In this document: piece by piece, positions 44,827-53,011 of the stretch | How the letters are laid out: every line of letters begins with the position of its first letter | How positions within the stretch are numbered: the stretch's first letter is position 1 | NCBI RefSeq assembly: GCF_014636935.1 | Contig: NZ_BMES01000002.1 | Location: 1,609,148-1,673,147 of the forward strand | From: Alsobacter metallidurans | GTDB lineage: Bacteria > Pseudomonadota > Alphaproteobacteria > Rhizobiales > Beijerinckiaceae | Reading direction: 5' to 3' | Length of the DNA: 64,000 nucleotides | Notes under the pieces: model-generated | Told to the model about the DNA's origin: nothing | Database searches by the model: none | What the model saw: only the letters and a program-made list of their open reading frames with translations | Program-made: the position numbers and the translations under genes

Positions 44827-45687
44827 TCACTTGACGGCTCCCGCGGTCAGGCCGCGGATGTAGTAGCGCTGCAGCAGCAGGAAGAGCCCGAGGCAGGGCG
44901 CCATCATCAGCATCACGCCCGACTGCACCGCGCCCCAGTCGATGGTGCCGAACTGCCCCGAGCGAACGGCCGCCATCATCACCGGCAAGGTATATTTCCG
45001 CTGGTCTGTCAGCAGGATCAGCGCCGCCAGGAACTCGTTCCACGATGCCAGAAAGGCGAAGATCGCCACCGTGGCCACCCCCGGAAGAACGAGCGGCAGC
45101 ATAACCCTGCGCAGCATCAGGAACACGGACGCGCCATCCACCCGCGCCGCGTCCTCGATCTCCTTCGGGACCGCGTCAAAGGCGTTTCGCATCATGAAAA
45201 TCGAGAACGGCAGGTGCAGCGTCACATAGATCAGCACGATGCCGGGCAGCGTGTTCTGCAGTCCCAGCCGCGTCAGGATCAGGAACAAGGGCGTCAGGAT
45301 GGACTGGAACGGGATCATCACGGTCGAGATGATCAGAACGAACAGCGCGTTCTTGAGCGGGAACTGGAAGCGCGAGAAGCCGTAGCCGGCCAGGAGACTG
45401 ATGAACACGGTAACGACGACGGTCGCGGCCGCGACCGAGAGGCTGTTGCCCGCATAGGTCCAGATTCCGACGCCGTACTGCGCCAGGTTCTCGTAGCTTT
45501 GCGTCGTGAAGCCCTCGACCGGCCAGGGCGGCAGCGGCGGCCGCGCCGCCTCCGTGGTGGACTTGAAGCTGACCAGCATGCTCCAGGCGATCGGAGCGAT
45601 GAACAGCAACGACGTCACCAGCCCGATCACGTGGTAGCGGGTCGCCGCCCAGGCGCGGCGACGGGTTGCGGCTGCTTTGCGGGACAT
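44827..45687 (-). CDS. Sugar ABC transporter permease (MalG type)
   Basis: 286-residue inner-membrane permease with six hydrophobic helices. The EAA loop reads EIEDAARVDGASVFLMLRRV, contacting the ATPase. The N-terminus is MSRKAAATRRRAWAATRY. The ATG at 45687 shares a base with the MalF-type stop (TGATG). It pairs with the upstream permease to form the channel. Confidence 0.92.
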   Translation of the reverse strand: MSRKAAATRRRAWAATRYHVIGLVTSLLFIAPIAWSMLVSFKSTTEAARPPLPPWPVEGFTTQSYENLAQYGVGIWTYAGNSLSVAAATVVVTVFISLLAGYGFSRFQFPLKNALFVLIISTVMIPFQSILTPLFLILTRLGLQNTLPGIVLIYVTLHLPFSIFMMRNAFDAVPKEIEDAARVDGASVFLMLRRVMLPLVLPGVATVAIFAFLASWNEFLAALILLTDQRKYTLPVMMAAVRSGQFGTIDWGAVQSGVMLMMAPCLGLFLLLQRYYIRGLTAGAVK

Positions 45688-46619
45688 CACGCGCCCTCCG
45701 GCGTGCGTAGCAGCCTGAGCTGGACGACGCTGATCGTGACCAGGATCGCCAGCAGCACCATCGACATCGCGGCGCCGTAGCCCAGGCGGAACGACACGAA
45801 GGACTGGCTGAAGATCCAGTACACGGCCGTGACCGTGCTGTTTTGCGGACCGCCGTCCGCGATGATGTAGAACTGGTCGAACGCCAGCACCGACCCGGCG
45901 ACCGACAGGATCAACGCCAGCGCGATCGTGCGGCGCATTAGCGGCAGGGTGATGCGGAAGAAGCGCTGCCGGCCGGATGCGCCATCCATGCGCGCCGCCT
46001 CCTGCACCTCCGACGAGATCCCCTGCAGCCCCGTGAGCAGGATGATCATGTTGAAGCCAGCGGTCTTCCAAACCACCATGACGACGATGGACCAGAAGGT
46101 TGTGTCGAAGGTGGCCAGCAGGTTCACGGGCTTCTCGGTGAGGCCCAGCCGATACGCCAGCGGCGAAAACAGGCCGACATCGACGTTCATCAGCCAGGAC
46201 CAGAGGAGGCTCGCCGAGCCGAAGCCGACCACCACCGGCAGAAAGATCGCCGTGCGGTAGAGTTTCGTAAGGGGCCGCGCCCGCTCCACGAACAACGCCA
46301 GCGGAAAAGCCACCGCGAAGATCGCGATCGTGACGATCACCGTGTAGTAGGCCGTGAACCGCATGGCGCCCCAAAAGCGCTGGTCGACCATCAGGGCTTC
46401 GTAGTTGGCAAGTCCGATGAAGCGCGGGCGGCCCAGCAGCGGCCAGTTGTGCAGCGACATCCAGAACGCCATGCAAAGCGGCGCGAGAAAGAACACGAGG
46501 ACCAGCAGCACAGCCGGCGCGACGAACAGGAGGCCGACCAACTGCTTCCGGCGCAGCCGGGAGCCTCGGCGACGCGGAGTGTGTGGCTGAGGCGGTGTGC
46601 CCTGGATCATTGAAACCAT
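45687..46619 (-). CDS. Sugar ABC transporter permease (MalF type)
   Basis: 310-residue permease with six predicted helices. The EAA motif is EVQEAARMDGASGRQRFFRI. A short Arg/Pro-rich cytoplasmic tail precedes the first helix (LVGLLFVAPAVLLVLVFFLA). A second ATG at 46610 is possible. It follows the binding-protein gene by 80 bases, a common spot for mRNA processing that lets the binding protein be made in excess. Confidence 0.92.
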   Translation of the reverse strand: MVSMIQGTPPQPHTPRRRGSRLRRKQLVGLLFVAPAVLLVLVFFLAPLCMAFWMSLHNWPLLGRPRFIGLANYEALMVDQRFWGAMRFTAYYTVIVTIAIFAVAFPLALFVERARPLTKLYRTAIFLPVVVGFGSASLLWSWLMNVDVGLFSPLAYRLGLTEKPVNLLATFDTTFWSIVVMVVWKTAGFNMIILLTGLQGISSEVQEAARMDGASGRQRFFRITLPLMRRTIALALILSVAGSVLAFDQFYIIADGGPQNSTVTAVYWIFSQSFVSFRLGYGAAMSMVLLAILVTISVVQLRLLRTPEGA

Positions 46620-46699
46620 CCCGACAAGCCGGACGCCCGGCCCAGGCGCGTCATGCGCCTGGGCTGCGGATGAGGTCGCGCGGAGGCGCTCCCGGCGCT

Positions 46700-47944
46700 T
46701 TACTTGCCGGACGTGTCGATGATGGACTGCATGGTCTTCTCGGCTTTGATCAGGGATCCCTCGACGTCATTGCCGAAAAAGATCTCGTTCAGCATCTGCT
46801 TCCATGGGCCGGTGCTGCTGTTGATGATGTCGTTGTAAACCGGCGACGAGGGCGTCCGCCCGATCTTCATCGCCTCGGTGGCGACGAGATATCGCTCGTC
46901 GAGCGACTTGACGGCTTCGGCCGCGATGTCGCTGCGGGTGGGCAGGCTGCCGAGCTTGGCGAGCATGGTCTGGCCTTCGAGCGAGTAAACGAAGGTCAGG
47001 AACTCGCGGACCGCCGGCAGGTTCTTGCGCCCGGCCGTCACCACGAAGTTGTCGCCGCCCGCAAAGGACGCCTTGCCGCCCGTCTTGCCGGGCAGGAAGG
47101 CGACGCCGAACTCGACCTTGGGGTAGTTTTTGACGAGGTTGCCGATCGCGAAGGCCCCGATCGGCGACATGCCGATCCTGTCGGTTGCGAACCCACCGAA
47201 GAAGTTGGCGCCTGGGTCCGTCCGCGCGCTCTCGGGCACGTAGCCCTTGGCGACCAGCCCGCGGTAGAGCGCGGCCGCGTCACGCATCTGCGGCGTGTTG
47301 AGGGTCGCGCGCTTGCCGCCGTCAACAAGGATCTCGCCTCCCGACGCCCAGACCAGCGGCATGAACGTGAACGCGTTGCATCCCCCGCAGGCGCCGGAGA
47401 AATAGAAGCCGCGGATGTCGCCGCCGATGGCGTTGACCTTGCCGGCGTACTCCTCGATTTCGGCCCAGTTCGTCGGCCCCTTCTCGGGGTCGAGTCCCGC
47501 CTGCTTGAACAGCCGCTTGTTCCACAGCATCACGGACGCATCGGCAGACATCGGCGTCCCGTAGATCCGGCCGTCATAGGTCCCGGCTCCGAGATGCGCC
47601 TTCGAGAGACTCTCGTAGAACGGGAAGCCCTTCACGAGATCGGTGAGGTCCTCGAGTTGGCCGGAAGCCGCGAACGCCGGCGTGTAGACGAGGTCCAGCG
47701 AGAGGAGATCGGGAGCCGAGCCCCCGGCGGCCGAGATCGCATATTTCTGCACCATCTCGGTGTTGGGCACGATCTGGAGATCGATCTGCGTCTTGTGGCT
47801 GGCGTTGAACGCCTTCACCAGGGCCGGCATGAACGCCTCGCTGCTGGAGCGGGACCACATCGTCAGTTTCTGCTGGGCCATGGCCCCGCCCACCGATGCG
47901 CAGGTGGCCGCGAGGGCCAGGACTGCCGCTTTCAAACCCTTCAT
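46700..47944 (-). CDS. Extracellular sugar-binding protein (SBP_bac_1)
   Basis: 414-residue periplasmic binding protein delivering a sugar to the permeases. The signal peptide is MKGLKAAVLALAATCASVGG ending AMA. The mature part starts QQKLTMWSRSSSEAFMPALV with the usual cluster-1 pattern (KAFNASHK, PDLLSLDLVYTPAFA). ATG 47944 is chosen over 47959 because GGAGGAG lies just upstream of it. Ligand probably an arabinose-containing oligosaccharide, by association with GH127. Confidence 0.9.
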   Translation of the reverse strand: MKGLKAAVLALAATCASVGGAMAQQKLTMWSRSSSEAFMPALVKAFNASHKTQIDLQIVPNTEMVQKYAISAAGGSAPDLLSLDLVYTPAFAASGQLEDLTDLVKGFPFYESLSKAHLGAGTYDGRIYGTPMSADASVMLWNKRLFKQAGLDPEKGPTNWAEIEEYAGKVNAIGGDIRGFYFSGACGGCNAFTFMPLVWASGGEILVDGGKRATLNTPQMRDAAALYRGLVAKGYVPESARTDPGANFFGGFATDRIGMSPIGAFAIGNLVKNYPKVEFGVAFLPGKTGGKASFAGGDNFVVTAGRKNLPAVREFLTFVYSLEGQTMLAKLGSLPTRSDIAAEAVKSLDERYLVATEAMKIGRTPSSPVYNDIINSSTGPWKQMLNEIFFGNDVEGSLIKAEKTMQSIIDTSGK

Positions 47945-48007
47945 CTGCGTCTCCTCCAATTTGGCCTGCTTGATGCGGGCCTTGTTTTGTCGCGTGCGCG
48001 GCGGCCG

Positions 48008-49015
48008 CTAGGACGAGCGCACGATCAAGCTGCAGGGCAGTTTCGTGACGCCCCTCACGACCTCTTCGCGGTTGACCATGCGAACAAGCGCGAGGCCCGC
48101 CTGACGTCCCAGCTCCTTCAGGTTCATGTCGATCGTGGTCAGCGGCGGGCGCGTTTCCTTGGCGACGATTTCCCAGTTGTCGAAGCCCACCACGGACACA
48201 TCGCGCGGAACGTCGACGCCGCGCTCGCGCAGCGCGTCGATCACCCCGCGGGCGATCTGGTCGTTGCCGCAGAAGACGCCGTCCGGCGTCTCCGCGCGCG
48301 ACCACAACTGCGCGACGGCTTCGTGCCCCCACCGTTCGGACCAGGAGCCGAACAGCGTGTCGAGAAGCCTGGCCTGCGGGGCATGTTCCAGCACCTGCGA
48401 GCACGCGCTCGCGCGCTCCCGAACGGTGCCGAACTCGCGCGGGCCGGTCACATGGGCAATGCGGCTGCGACCCTGCGACAGCAAATGCTGCACGGCCTCC
48501 CGCGCGCCCTGGCGATCGTCGGGCACGAAGGTGACGCCATTCTGCGGGCCCGTGTTCAAGGCGTACACGACCGGGACCGGAAGCTCGGACAGGTCGACAG
48601 GCAGCGGCTTGTCGATGCGCTTTCCGGTCGCGATGATGCCGTCGATCTGCTTGTCCAGCATGGCGTCGACATGGATCCGGGCGAGTTCGGGATTGTCCTC
48701 GACCGTGCAGAGGAACACCGACACGCCATGGTCGATGAGTCCCTCAGAAATGCCGGCCATGACCGGCAGCGTGAACCTGCCATAGGTGTCGTTGGTCAGG
48801 AGCCCGACCGTAAAGCTGCGCTTGCGCGTGAGGCTCCGGGCCAGCGAGTTGGGGCGGAAGCCGAGTTCGAGGGCGATGCGCTTGATGCGGTCACGCGTTT
48901 CGGCCGTCATTCTTCCCGAGCCGTTCAGCGCTTTCGACGCCGTGGCGGCGCTGACCTTCGCGGCGTCGGCCACGTCGTAGATCGTCACCCGCTCGCCCGC
49001 CGACCCTACCGACAC
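48008..49015 (-). CDS. LacI-family transcriptional repressor
   Basis: 335-residue LacI-family regulator. The N-terminal HTH is VTIYDVADAAKVSAATASKA, with the hinge helix region FRPNSLARSLTRKRS, followed by a periplasmic-binding-protein-like sensor domain (VGLLTNDTYGRFTLPVMAGI to CGNDQIARGVIDALRERGVD). It is the first gene of the arabinoside operon and reads in the same direction, so it probably controls itself and the whole operon through the two CCGG-centred operators upstream. Inducer likely a sugar of the transported substrate. Confidence 0.92.
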   Translation of the reverse strand: MSVGSAGERVTIYDVADAAKVSAATASKALNGSGRMTAETRDRIKRIALELGFRPNSLARSLTRKRSFTVGLLTNDTYGRFTLPVMAGISEGLIDHGVSVFLCTVEDNPELARIHVDAMLDKQIDGIIATGKRIDKPLPVDLSELPVPVVYALNTGPQNGVTFVPDDRQGAREAVQHLLSQGRSRIAHVTGPREFGTVRERASACSQVLEHAPQARLLDTLFGSWSERWGHEAVAQLWSRAETPDGVFCGNDQIARGVIDALRERGVDVPRDVSVVGFDNWEIVAKETRPPLTTIDMNLKELGRQAGLALVRMVNREEVVRGVTKLPCSLIVRSS

Positions 49016-49032
49016 TGCTCGACCTCATTTGC

Positions 49033-49087
49033 GCAACCGGTTTTTCATACCTTGTAGGCCTGAGTGTCGCAATGAGAAACCGGTTGC
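49033..49087. promoter_or_regulatory. Pair of LacI-type operators upstream of lacI
   Basis: GCAACCGGTTTTTC at 49033-49046 and GAGAAACCGGTTGC at 49074-49087 are inverted copies with one mismatch, each centred on ACCGGT with a CG centre as is usual for LacI-family operators. Their centres are 43 bases apart, about four helical turns, suiting cooperative binding. The site lies 18-72 bases upstream of the LacI start and 160-214 bases upstream of the divergent threonine-synthase-like gene. Confidence 0.7.
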
Positions 49088-49246
49088 TCAAGCATTTTTG
49101 TGAAGGACGATCGCGGGGCAGTTCAACAGGAGCGCCACTTACGAAACACGCTTACGGTCTCGGCAGGAAGCTGCTGAAGTGAGATCCGGCGTATCGTGCG
49201 CGTCGCGTCGCGCGTTGAGCGGCGTCGCGCCTCAAGGAGGATCACC

Positions 49247-50470
49247 ATGACTGAGACGTTCGTGTCGCACCTCGAATGCTCGTTGACGGGCAAGCGCTAC
49301 GAGGCGCGCCAGGTTCACGGGCTCTCGGACGCGGGCCGCCCGCTTCTGGTGCGCTACGACCTGGAGAAAATGGGGCGCGCCTTCACCAAGGTCGACCTCG
49401 CGGCAACCCGGGAGCCGGGCTTCTGGCGCTATGCGCCCATGCTGCCCGTCGAGAGGCCGGAAAACAGGGTCTCGCTGGGCGAGGTGGTGACGCCGCTGAT
49501 CCCGCTGCAGCGCTCGGCGGCGGCGCTGGGCGGCCGGCCCGGGAAAGCCATCGTCAAGGATGAAGGCCGCCTGCCCACTGGATCGTTCAAGGCCCGGGGG
49601 CTTTGCCTGGCGGTGTCGATGGCCAAGGAGTTCGGGCTGCAGCACCTCGCGATTCCCACCAACGGCAATGCGGGCGCGGCCATGGCGGCCTATGCGAGCA
49701 GGGCCGGCCTGCGCTCCACGGTGTTCTGCCCGGACGACACGCCCGAGATCAACGTGCGCGAGATCCAGCAGCTTGGCGCCCAGACCTGGCTCGTCAACGG
49801 CCTCATCAATGATTGCGGCAAGATCGTCGGCGGCGGCAAGGAGGCGGTCGGCTGGTTCGACGTCTCGACCCTCAAGGAGCCCTACCGGATCGAGGGCAAG
49901 AAGACGATGGGGCTCGAGCTCGCCGAGCAGATGGGCTGGAAGCTGCCCGACGCGATCCTCTACCCCACCGGCGGCGGCACCGGCCTCATCGGCATGTGGA
50001 AGGCCTTCCAGGAATTGCTGGCGCTCGGCTGGATCGAAGGCCACCTGCCCCGCATGATCGCCGTGCAGGCGGAAGGCTGCGCGCCCATCGTCGAGGCCTG
50101 GAAAAGCGGCGCCGAGCATGCGCCGCTGTGGGAGAACGCCCACACGGTCGCGGCCGGCATCCGCGTGCCGATCGCGGTCGGCGACTTCCTGATTATACGG
50201 GCCGTCCGGGAGTCCAACGGCTTCTGCATGGCCGTTTCCGACGACGACATCATGGCGGCCCGCGACCTCGTGGCGCGCGAGGATGGGCTGCTCCTCTGCC
50301 CCGAGGGCGCGGCGACCGCGGTCGCCTACCAGACCGCCCTTGAGACCGGCCAGATCTCCCAGGACGAGACCGTCGTTCTCTACAACTGCGCGACAGGGCT
50401 CAAATACCCGATGGCGCCGGTGGAGCGGACCATCAACCGGTTCCAGCCCGTCGCTTACGACATGTTCTGA
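49247..50470 (+). CDS. Threonine synthase-like PLP enzyme
   Basis: 407-residue fold-type II PLP enzyme of the threonine synthase family. The PLP lysine lies in LPTGSFKARGLCLAV. Cofactor phosphate loops are seen (PTNGNAGAAMAAYASRAG and YPTGGGTGLIGMWKAFQEL). An N-terminal zinc-less lead (SHLECSLTGKRYEARQVHGL) is as in many ThrC-like proteins. A strong AAGGAGG precedes ATG 49247. It is separated from the catabolic operon by a 150-base gap containing a palindromic operator and may be a catabolic deaminase/lyase rather than the housekeeping ThrC. The sequence does not decide this. Confidence 0.82.
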   Translation: MTETFVSHLECSLTGKRYEARQVHGLSDAGRPLLVRYDLEKMGRAFTKVDLAATREPGFWRYAPMLPVERPENRVSLGEVVTPLIPLQRSAAALGGRPGKAIVKDEGRLPTGSFKARGLCLAVSMAKEFGLQHLAIPTNGNAGAAMAAYASRAGLRSTVFCPDDTPEINVREIQQLGAQTWLVNGLINDCGKIVGGGKEAVGWFDVSTLKEPYRIEGKKTMGLELAEQMGWKLPDAILYPTGGGTGLIGMWKAFQELLALGWIEGHLPRMIAVQAEGCAPIVEAWKSGAEHAPLWENAHTVAAGIRVPIAVGDFLIIRAVRESNGFCMAVSDDDIMAARDLVAREDGLLLCPEGAATAVAYQTALETGQISQDETVVLYNCATGLKYPMAPVERTINRFQPVAYDMF

Positions 50471-50583
50471 CCCGCCCGGGCGGCCTCGAGCGCGAGCTGG
50501 GCCGGGGGGCGAAAAACGTTGCGGCCTTTACCCTGTACGCCGGCCAGATTCCCCGACCGCGTCACACACCGAGGGTTGACCCG

Positions 50584-50612
50584 GTTGTCGGGTTGTCCGA
50601 CAATACGACAAC
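50584..50612. promoter_or_regulatory. Nested palindromic operator upstream of the crotonase gene
   Basis: Inner palindrome TTGTCCGACAA (50593-50603) and outer arms GTTGTCG (50584-50590) / CGACAAC (50606-50612) share one centre at 50598. TTGTC-n-GACAA is a known GntR/FadR-subfamily operator type. A near-identical core occurs at 56248-56258. The start codon of the crotonase gene is only eight bases beyond the outer arm, so a bound regulator would block initiation. Confidence 0.65.
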
Positions 50613-50620
50613 GGTCAGCG

Positions 50621-51421
50621 ATGGAGCGCGGTGTGGCTGATGACAACCTCCTGGTGAAAACCGGCGATGGTCGGGCGTGGGTGACCTTCAACCGCCCCGA
50701 CAAGTTCAATCCGCTGGATTGGGCGACGCTGAAGGAGCTGCGCCGGGCCGTTGAGGCGCTGGACGCGAACCCGGCCGTCCGGGCCGTTGTGTTCACCGGG
50801 GCGGGCCGGGCCTTCTCGGCCGGAGGCGACCTCGCCGGCTATCTGTCGCTGTATGCCGACAAGCCGGCGTTCCGCCTGTTTCTTGATGATTTCGCAGCCG
50901 TCTGCGGCCTGATGGAGCGGTCCTCCACCATCTTCATCGCGGCCGTGAACGGAACGTGCGTGGCCGGCGGGCTCGAGCTCCTGCTCGCCTGCGACCTGGC
51001 CTTCGCGGCCGATACGGCGCGGATCGGCGATGGGCACGTGAACTTCGCGCAGATCCCCGGAGCGGGCGGATCGCAGCGTCTGGCCCGCGCCATAGGCCCC
51101 ATGCGCGCCAAGCACCTGATGCTCTCCGGCCGTCTCCTCGACGCGCGAGAAGCGGAGCGGATCGGTCTTGTCGCCGAGGTCGCGCCGGCCGACGCTCTCG
51201 CGGGCCACGTGAACGCCTTCGTGGACGACCTCGTCCAGCGCAGCGCGACCGTGCTGGCCTCCATGAAAAAGCTGGTCAACGACACCCGCACGTTGGAATG
51301 GCAGGCCGGGCTCGACGCCGAAATGGACGTCGTCCACGCCTACGCAACCGGCCACCCGGACGCGATGGAAGGCCTGCGGGCCTTCGCGGAGAAGCGCCGC
51401 CCCCATTTTGCCGCCGACTGA
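50621..51421 (+). CDS. Enoyl-CoA hydratase/isomerase (crotonase family)
   Basis: 266-residue crotonase-fold enzyme. The oxyanion and CoA segments are visible: FTGAGRAFSAGGDLAG and AAVNGTCVAGGLELLLACDL, which carries one catalytic-type Glu. The second Glu of classical hydratases (PExxLG) is not seen: the segment reads IGDGHVNFAQIPGAGGSQRL. It may therefore be an isomerase, hydrolase or a variant hydratase. GTG at 50633 is an alternative start. It is the first gene of the catabolic operon and is followed ten bases later by the thiolase-like gene. Confidence 0.87.
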   Translation: MERGVADDNLLVKTGDGRAWVTFNRPDKFNPLDWATLKELRRAVEALDANPAVRAVVFTGAGRAFSAGGDLAGYLSLYADKPAFRLFLDDFAAVCGLMERSSTIFIAAVNGTCVAGGLELLLACDLAFAADTARIGDGHVNFAQIPGAGGSQRLARAIGPMRAKHLMLSGRLLDAREAERIGLVAEVAPADALAGHVNAFVDDLVQRSATVLASMKKLVNDTRTLEWQAGLDAEMDVVHAYATGHPDAMEGLRAFAEKRRPHFAAD

Positions 51422-51431
51422 GGAGCGGACC

Positions 51432-52589
51432 ATGTTCACCCTGCGCGACCGCTATTGCATCGCCGGCATCGGCCACACCGACTACACCAAGCGGTCCGGC
51501 CGGACCGTTCTGGACCTCGCCTCAGAGGCCTGCCTGAAGGCCTCTGCCGACGCCGGAGTTCCCGTCCAGGACATCGACGGCATCGTAAGCTTTAACTTCG
51601 GCGATTCCGTTCCGGGCATCGCGGTAGCGACGGCCCTGGGCATGCCGCACGCGCATTACTGCGTCGACATCGCGGGCGGCGGCAACGCCGCGAACCTGAT
51701 CGTCATGCACGCCATTGCGGCCATCGAGGCCGGACTAGCGAAGACCGTGCTCTGCTACCGCGCCATGAACGGCCGCTCGGGCTATCGGCTCGGCGGCGGC
51801 CGGGAGCTCGCGGCTCGCGGCATCACCCAATACACGGCGCCGTTCGGCTGGATCACCTATCCGCAGGCCATGGCCATGTGGTGCCGCCGACACATGATCC
51901 GCTATGGCACCACGGCCGAGCAGCTCGGCGAAGTGGCGGTCACGTGCCGCGCCAACGCGACCCTGAACCCCCGCGCCATGCAGCGCGAGCCGATGACGAT
52001 GGACGACTACATGGCGTCCCGTTTTATCGTGGAGCCGTTCAGGCTGCTCGACATCTGCCTTGAGAGCGACGGCGCCTGCGCGGTGCTGGTGACGTCGGCC
52101 GATCGCGCCAAGGACATGGCGAAGCCGCCCGTCTACGTCATGGGCGCGGCCTATGGCGGCGGCCCCAACCAGGGCGAGGACCTCTTCGACGCCATTCGCT
52201 GGCCCGAGCACGCCGAGAACTACGCGAAATACATCGCCGATGACCTCTGGGGCGGCGCGGGCGTTTCGCCGAAAGACGTCGATGTCGCGGAAATCTATGA
52301 CTGCTTCACGTACAGCGTGCTGATGCAATTGGAAGGCCTCGGCTTCTGCAAGGAGGGCGAAGGCGGCTCCTTTGTTCAAGGCGGCCGCATCGCCCGGGAT
52401 GGCGAGTTGCCGATCAACACCCACGGCGGCCTCCTGTCGGAGGCCTACATCCACGGCTTCAACCACGTCATCGAGGCTGTCAGCCAGTTGCGGGGCGATG
52501 CGGGCGAGCGCCAAGTGCGCGACGCCGAGATCGCCCTCACGACGGCCGGCGCGATGACGTGCGGGAGCGCCATGGTCCTTCGCAGGTGA
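51432..52589 (+). CDS. Thiolase-like protein (SCP-x/Ltp2 type), possible retro-aldolase
   Basis: 385-residue thiolase-fold protein of the lipid-transfer/SCP-x group. Start at ATG 51432 with GAGGAG upstream. N-terminal YCIAGIGHTDYTKRSGRT, middle GGGNAANLIVMHAIAAIEAG, and C-terminal NTHGGLLSEAYIHGFNHV and GAMTCGSAMVL. The usual Cys-x-SG nucleophile loop is not found at the expected position (YCVDIAGGGNAAN). It is followed directly by a DUF35 gene. In steroid and other side-chain degradation, such thiolase-like/DUF35 pairs (Ltp2-ChsH2) act as retro-aldolases. The same role is plausible here but unproven. Confidence 0.85.
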   Translation: MFTLRDRYCIAGIGHTDYTKRSGRTVLDLASEACLKASADAGVPVQDIDGIVSFNFGDSVPGIAVATALGMPHAHYCVDIAGGGNAANLIVMHAIAAIEAGLAKTVLCYRAMNGRSGYRLGGGRELAARGITQYTAPFGWITYPQAMAMWCRRHMIRYGTTAEQLGEVAVTCRANATLNPRAMQREPMTMDDYMASRFIVEPFRLLDICLESDGACAVLVTSADRAKDMAKPPVYVMGAAYGGGPNQGEDLFDAIRWPEHAENYAKYIADDLWGGAGVSPKDVDVAEIYDCFTYSVLMQLEGLGFCKEGEGGSFVQGGRIARDGELPINTHGGLLSEAYIHGFNHVIEAVSQLRGDAGERQVRDAEIALTTAGAMTCGSAMVLRR

Positions 52590-52594
52590 ACGAC

Positions 52595-53008
52595 ATGACC
52601 TACGCCAAGCCGCTCCCCGAGCCTGATCCCGATTCCGCGCCGTTCTGGGCAGGAACCCGGGAGCACCGCCTGATGCTGCAGAAGTGCGGCGGATGCGGGC
52701 GCTTCCGCTTCCCGTCCCAGCGCCTCTGCCCGCACTGCCATTCGCCTGAGGCCGAGTGGGTGCAGGCCAGCGGCAACGGCACGGTGTTCAGCTGGATCGT
52801 GGTGCGCCACCCCGTCCCGCGCGAGGTCTACGGGCAGGACGTGCCCTACGTGGTCGCGCTGATCGCGCTCGACGAGGGCGTGCGAATGCCCAGCAACATC
52901 GTGGGCTGCGCCCCCGAGGACGTCACCCCCGGAATGGCCGTCACAGTGCAGTTCGACGACGTGACGCCCGACGTCACCCTGCCCCGGTTCAAGCCCGGAC
53001 GAGCGTGA
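52595..53008 (+). CDS. Zn-ribbon OB-fold (DUF35) partner of the thiolase-like protein
   Basis: 137-residue DUF35 protein. A rubredoxin-like zinc ribbon (CGGCGRFRFPSQRLCPHCHS, four Cys) is followed by an OB-fold (TVFSWIVVRHPVPREVYG, VVALIALDEG) that binds acyl-CoA intermediates for the partner thiolase-fold subunit. The start at ATG 52595 lies six bases after the thiolase-like stop. It is likely an obligate complex with it. Confidence 0.9.
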   Translation: MTYAKPLPEPDPDSAPFWAGTREHRLMLQKCGGCGRFRFPSQRLCPHCHSPEAEWVQASGNGTVFSWIVVRHPVPREVYGQDVPYVVALIALDEGVRMPSNIVGCAPEDVTPGMAVTVQFDDVTPDVTLPRFKPGRA

Positions 53009-53011
53009 GCG

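Noticed and set aside
46583-49057. Plus-strand open frame of over 800 codons opposite the arabinoside operon
   Set aside because: Runs antisense across several recognised genes. Shadow of GC-rich codons.
50471-50520. GC-rich inverted repeat after the threonine-synthase-like gene as a terminator
   Set aside because: CCGCCCGGGCGG can form a stem but no U-run follows. Too weak to call.
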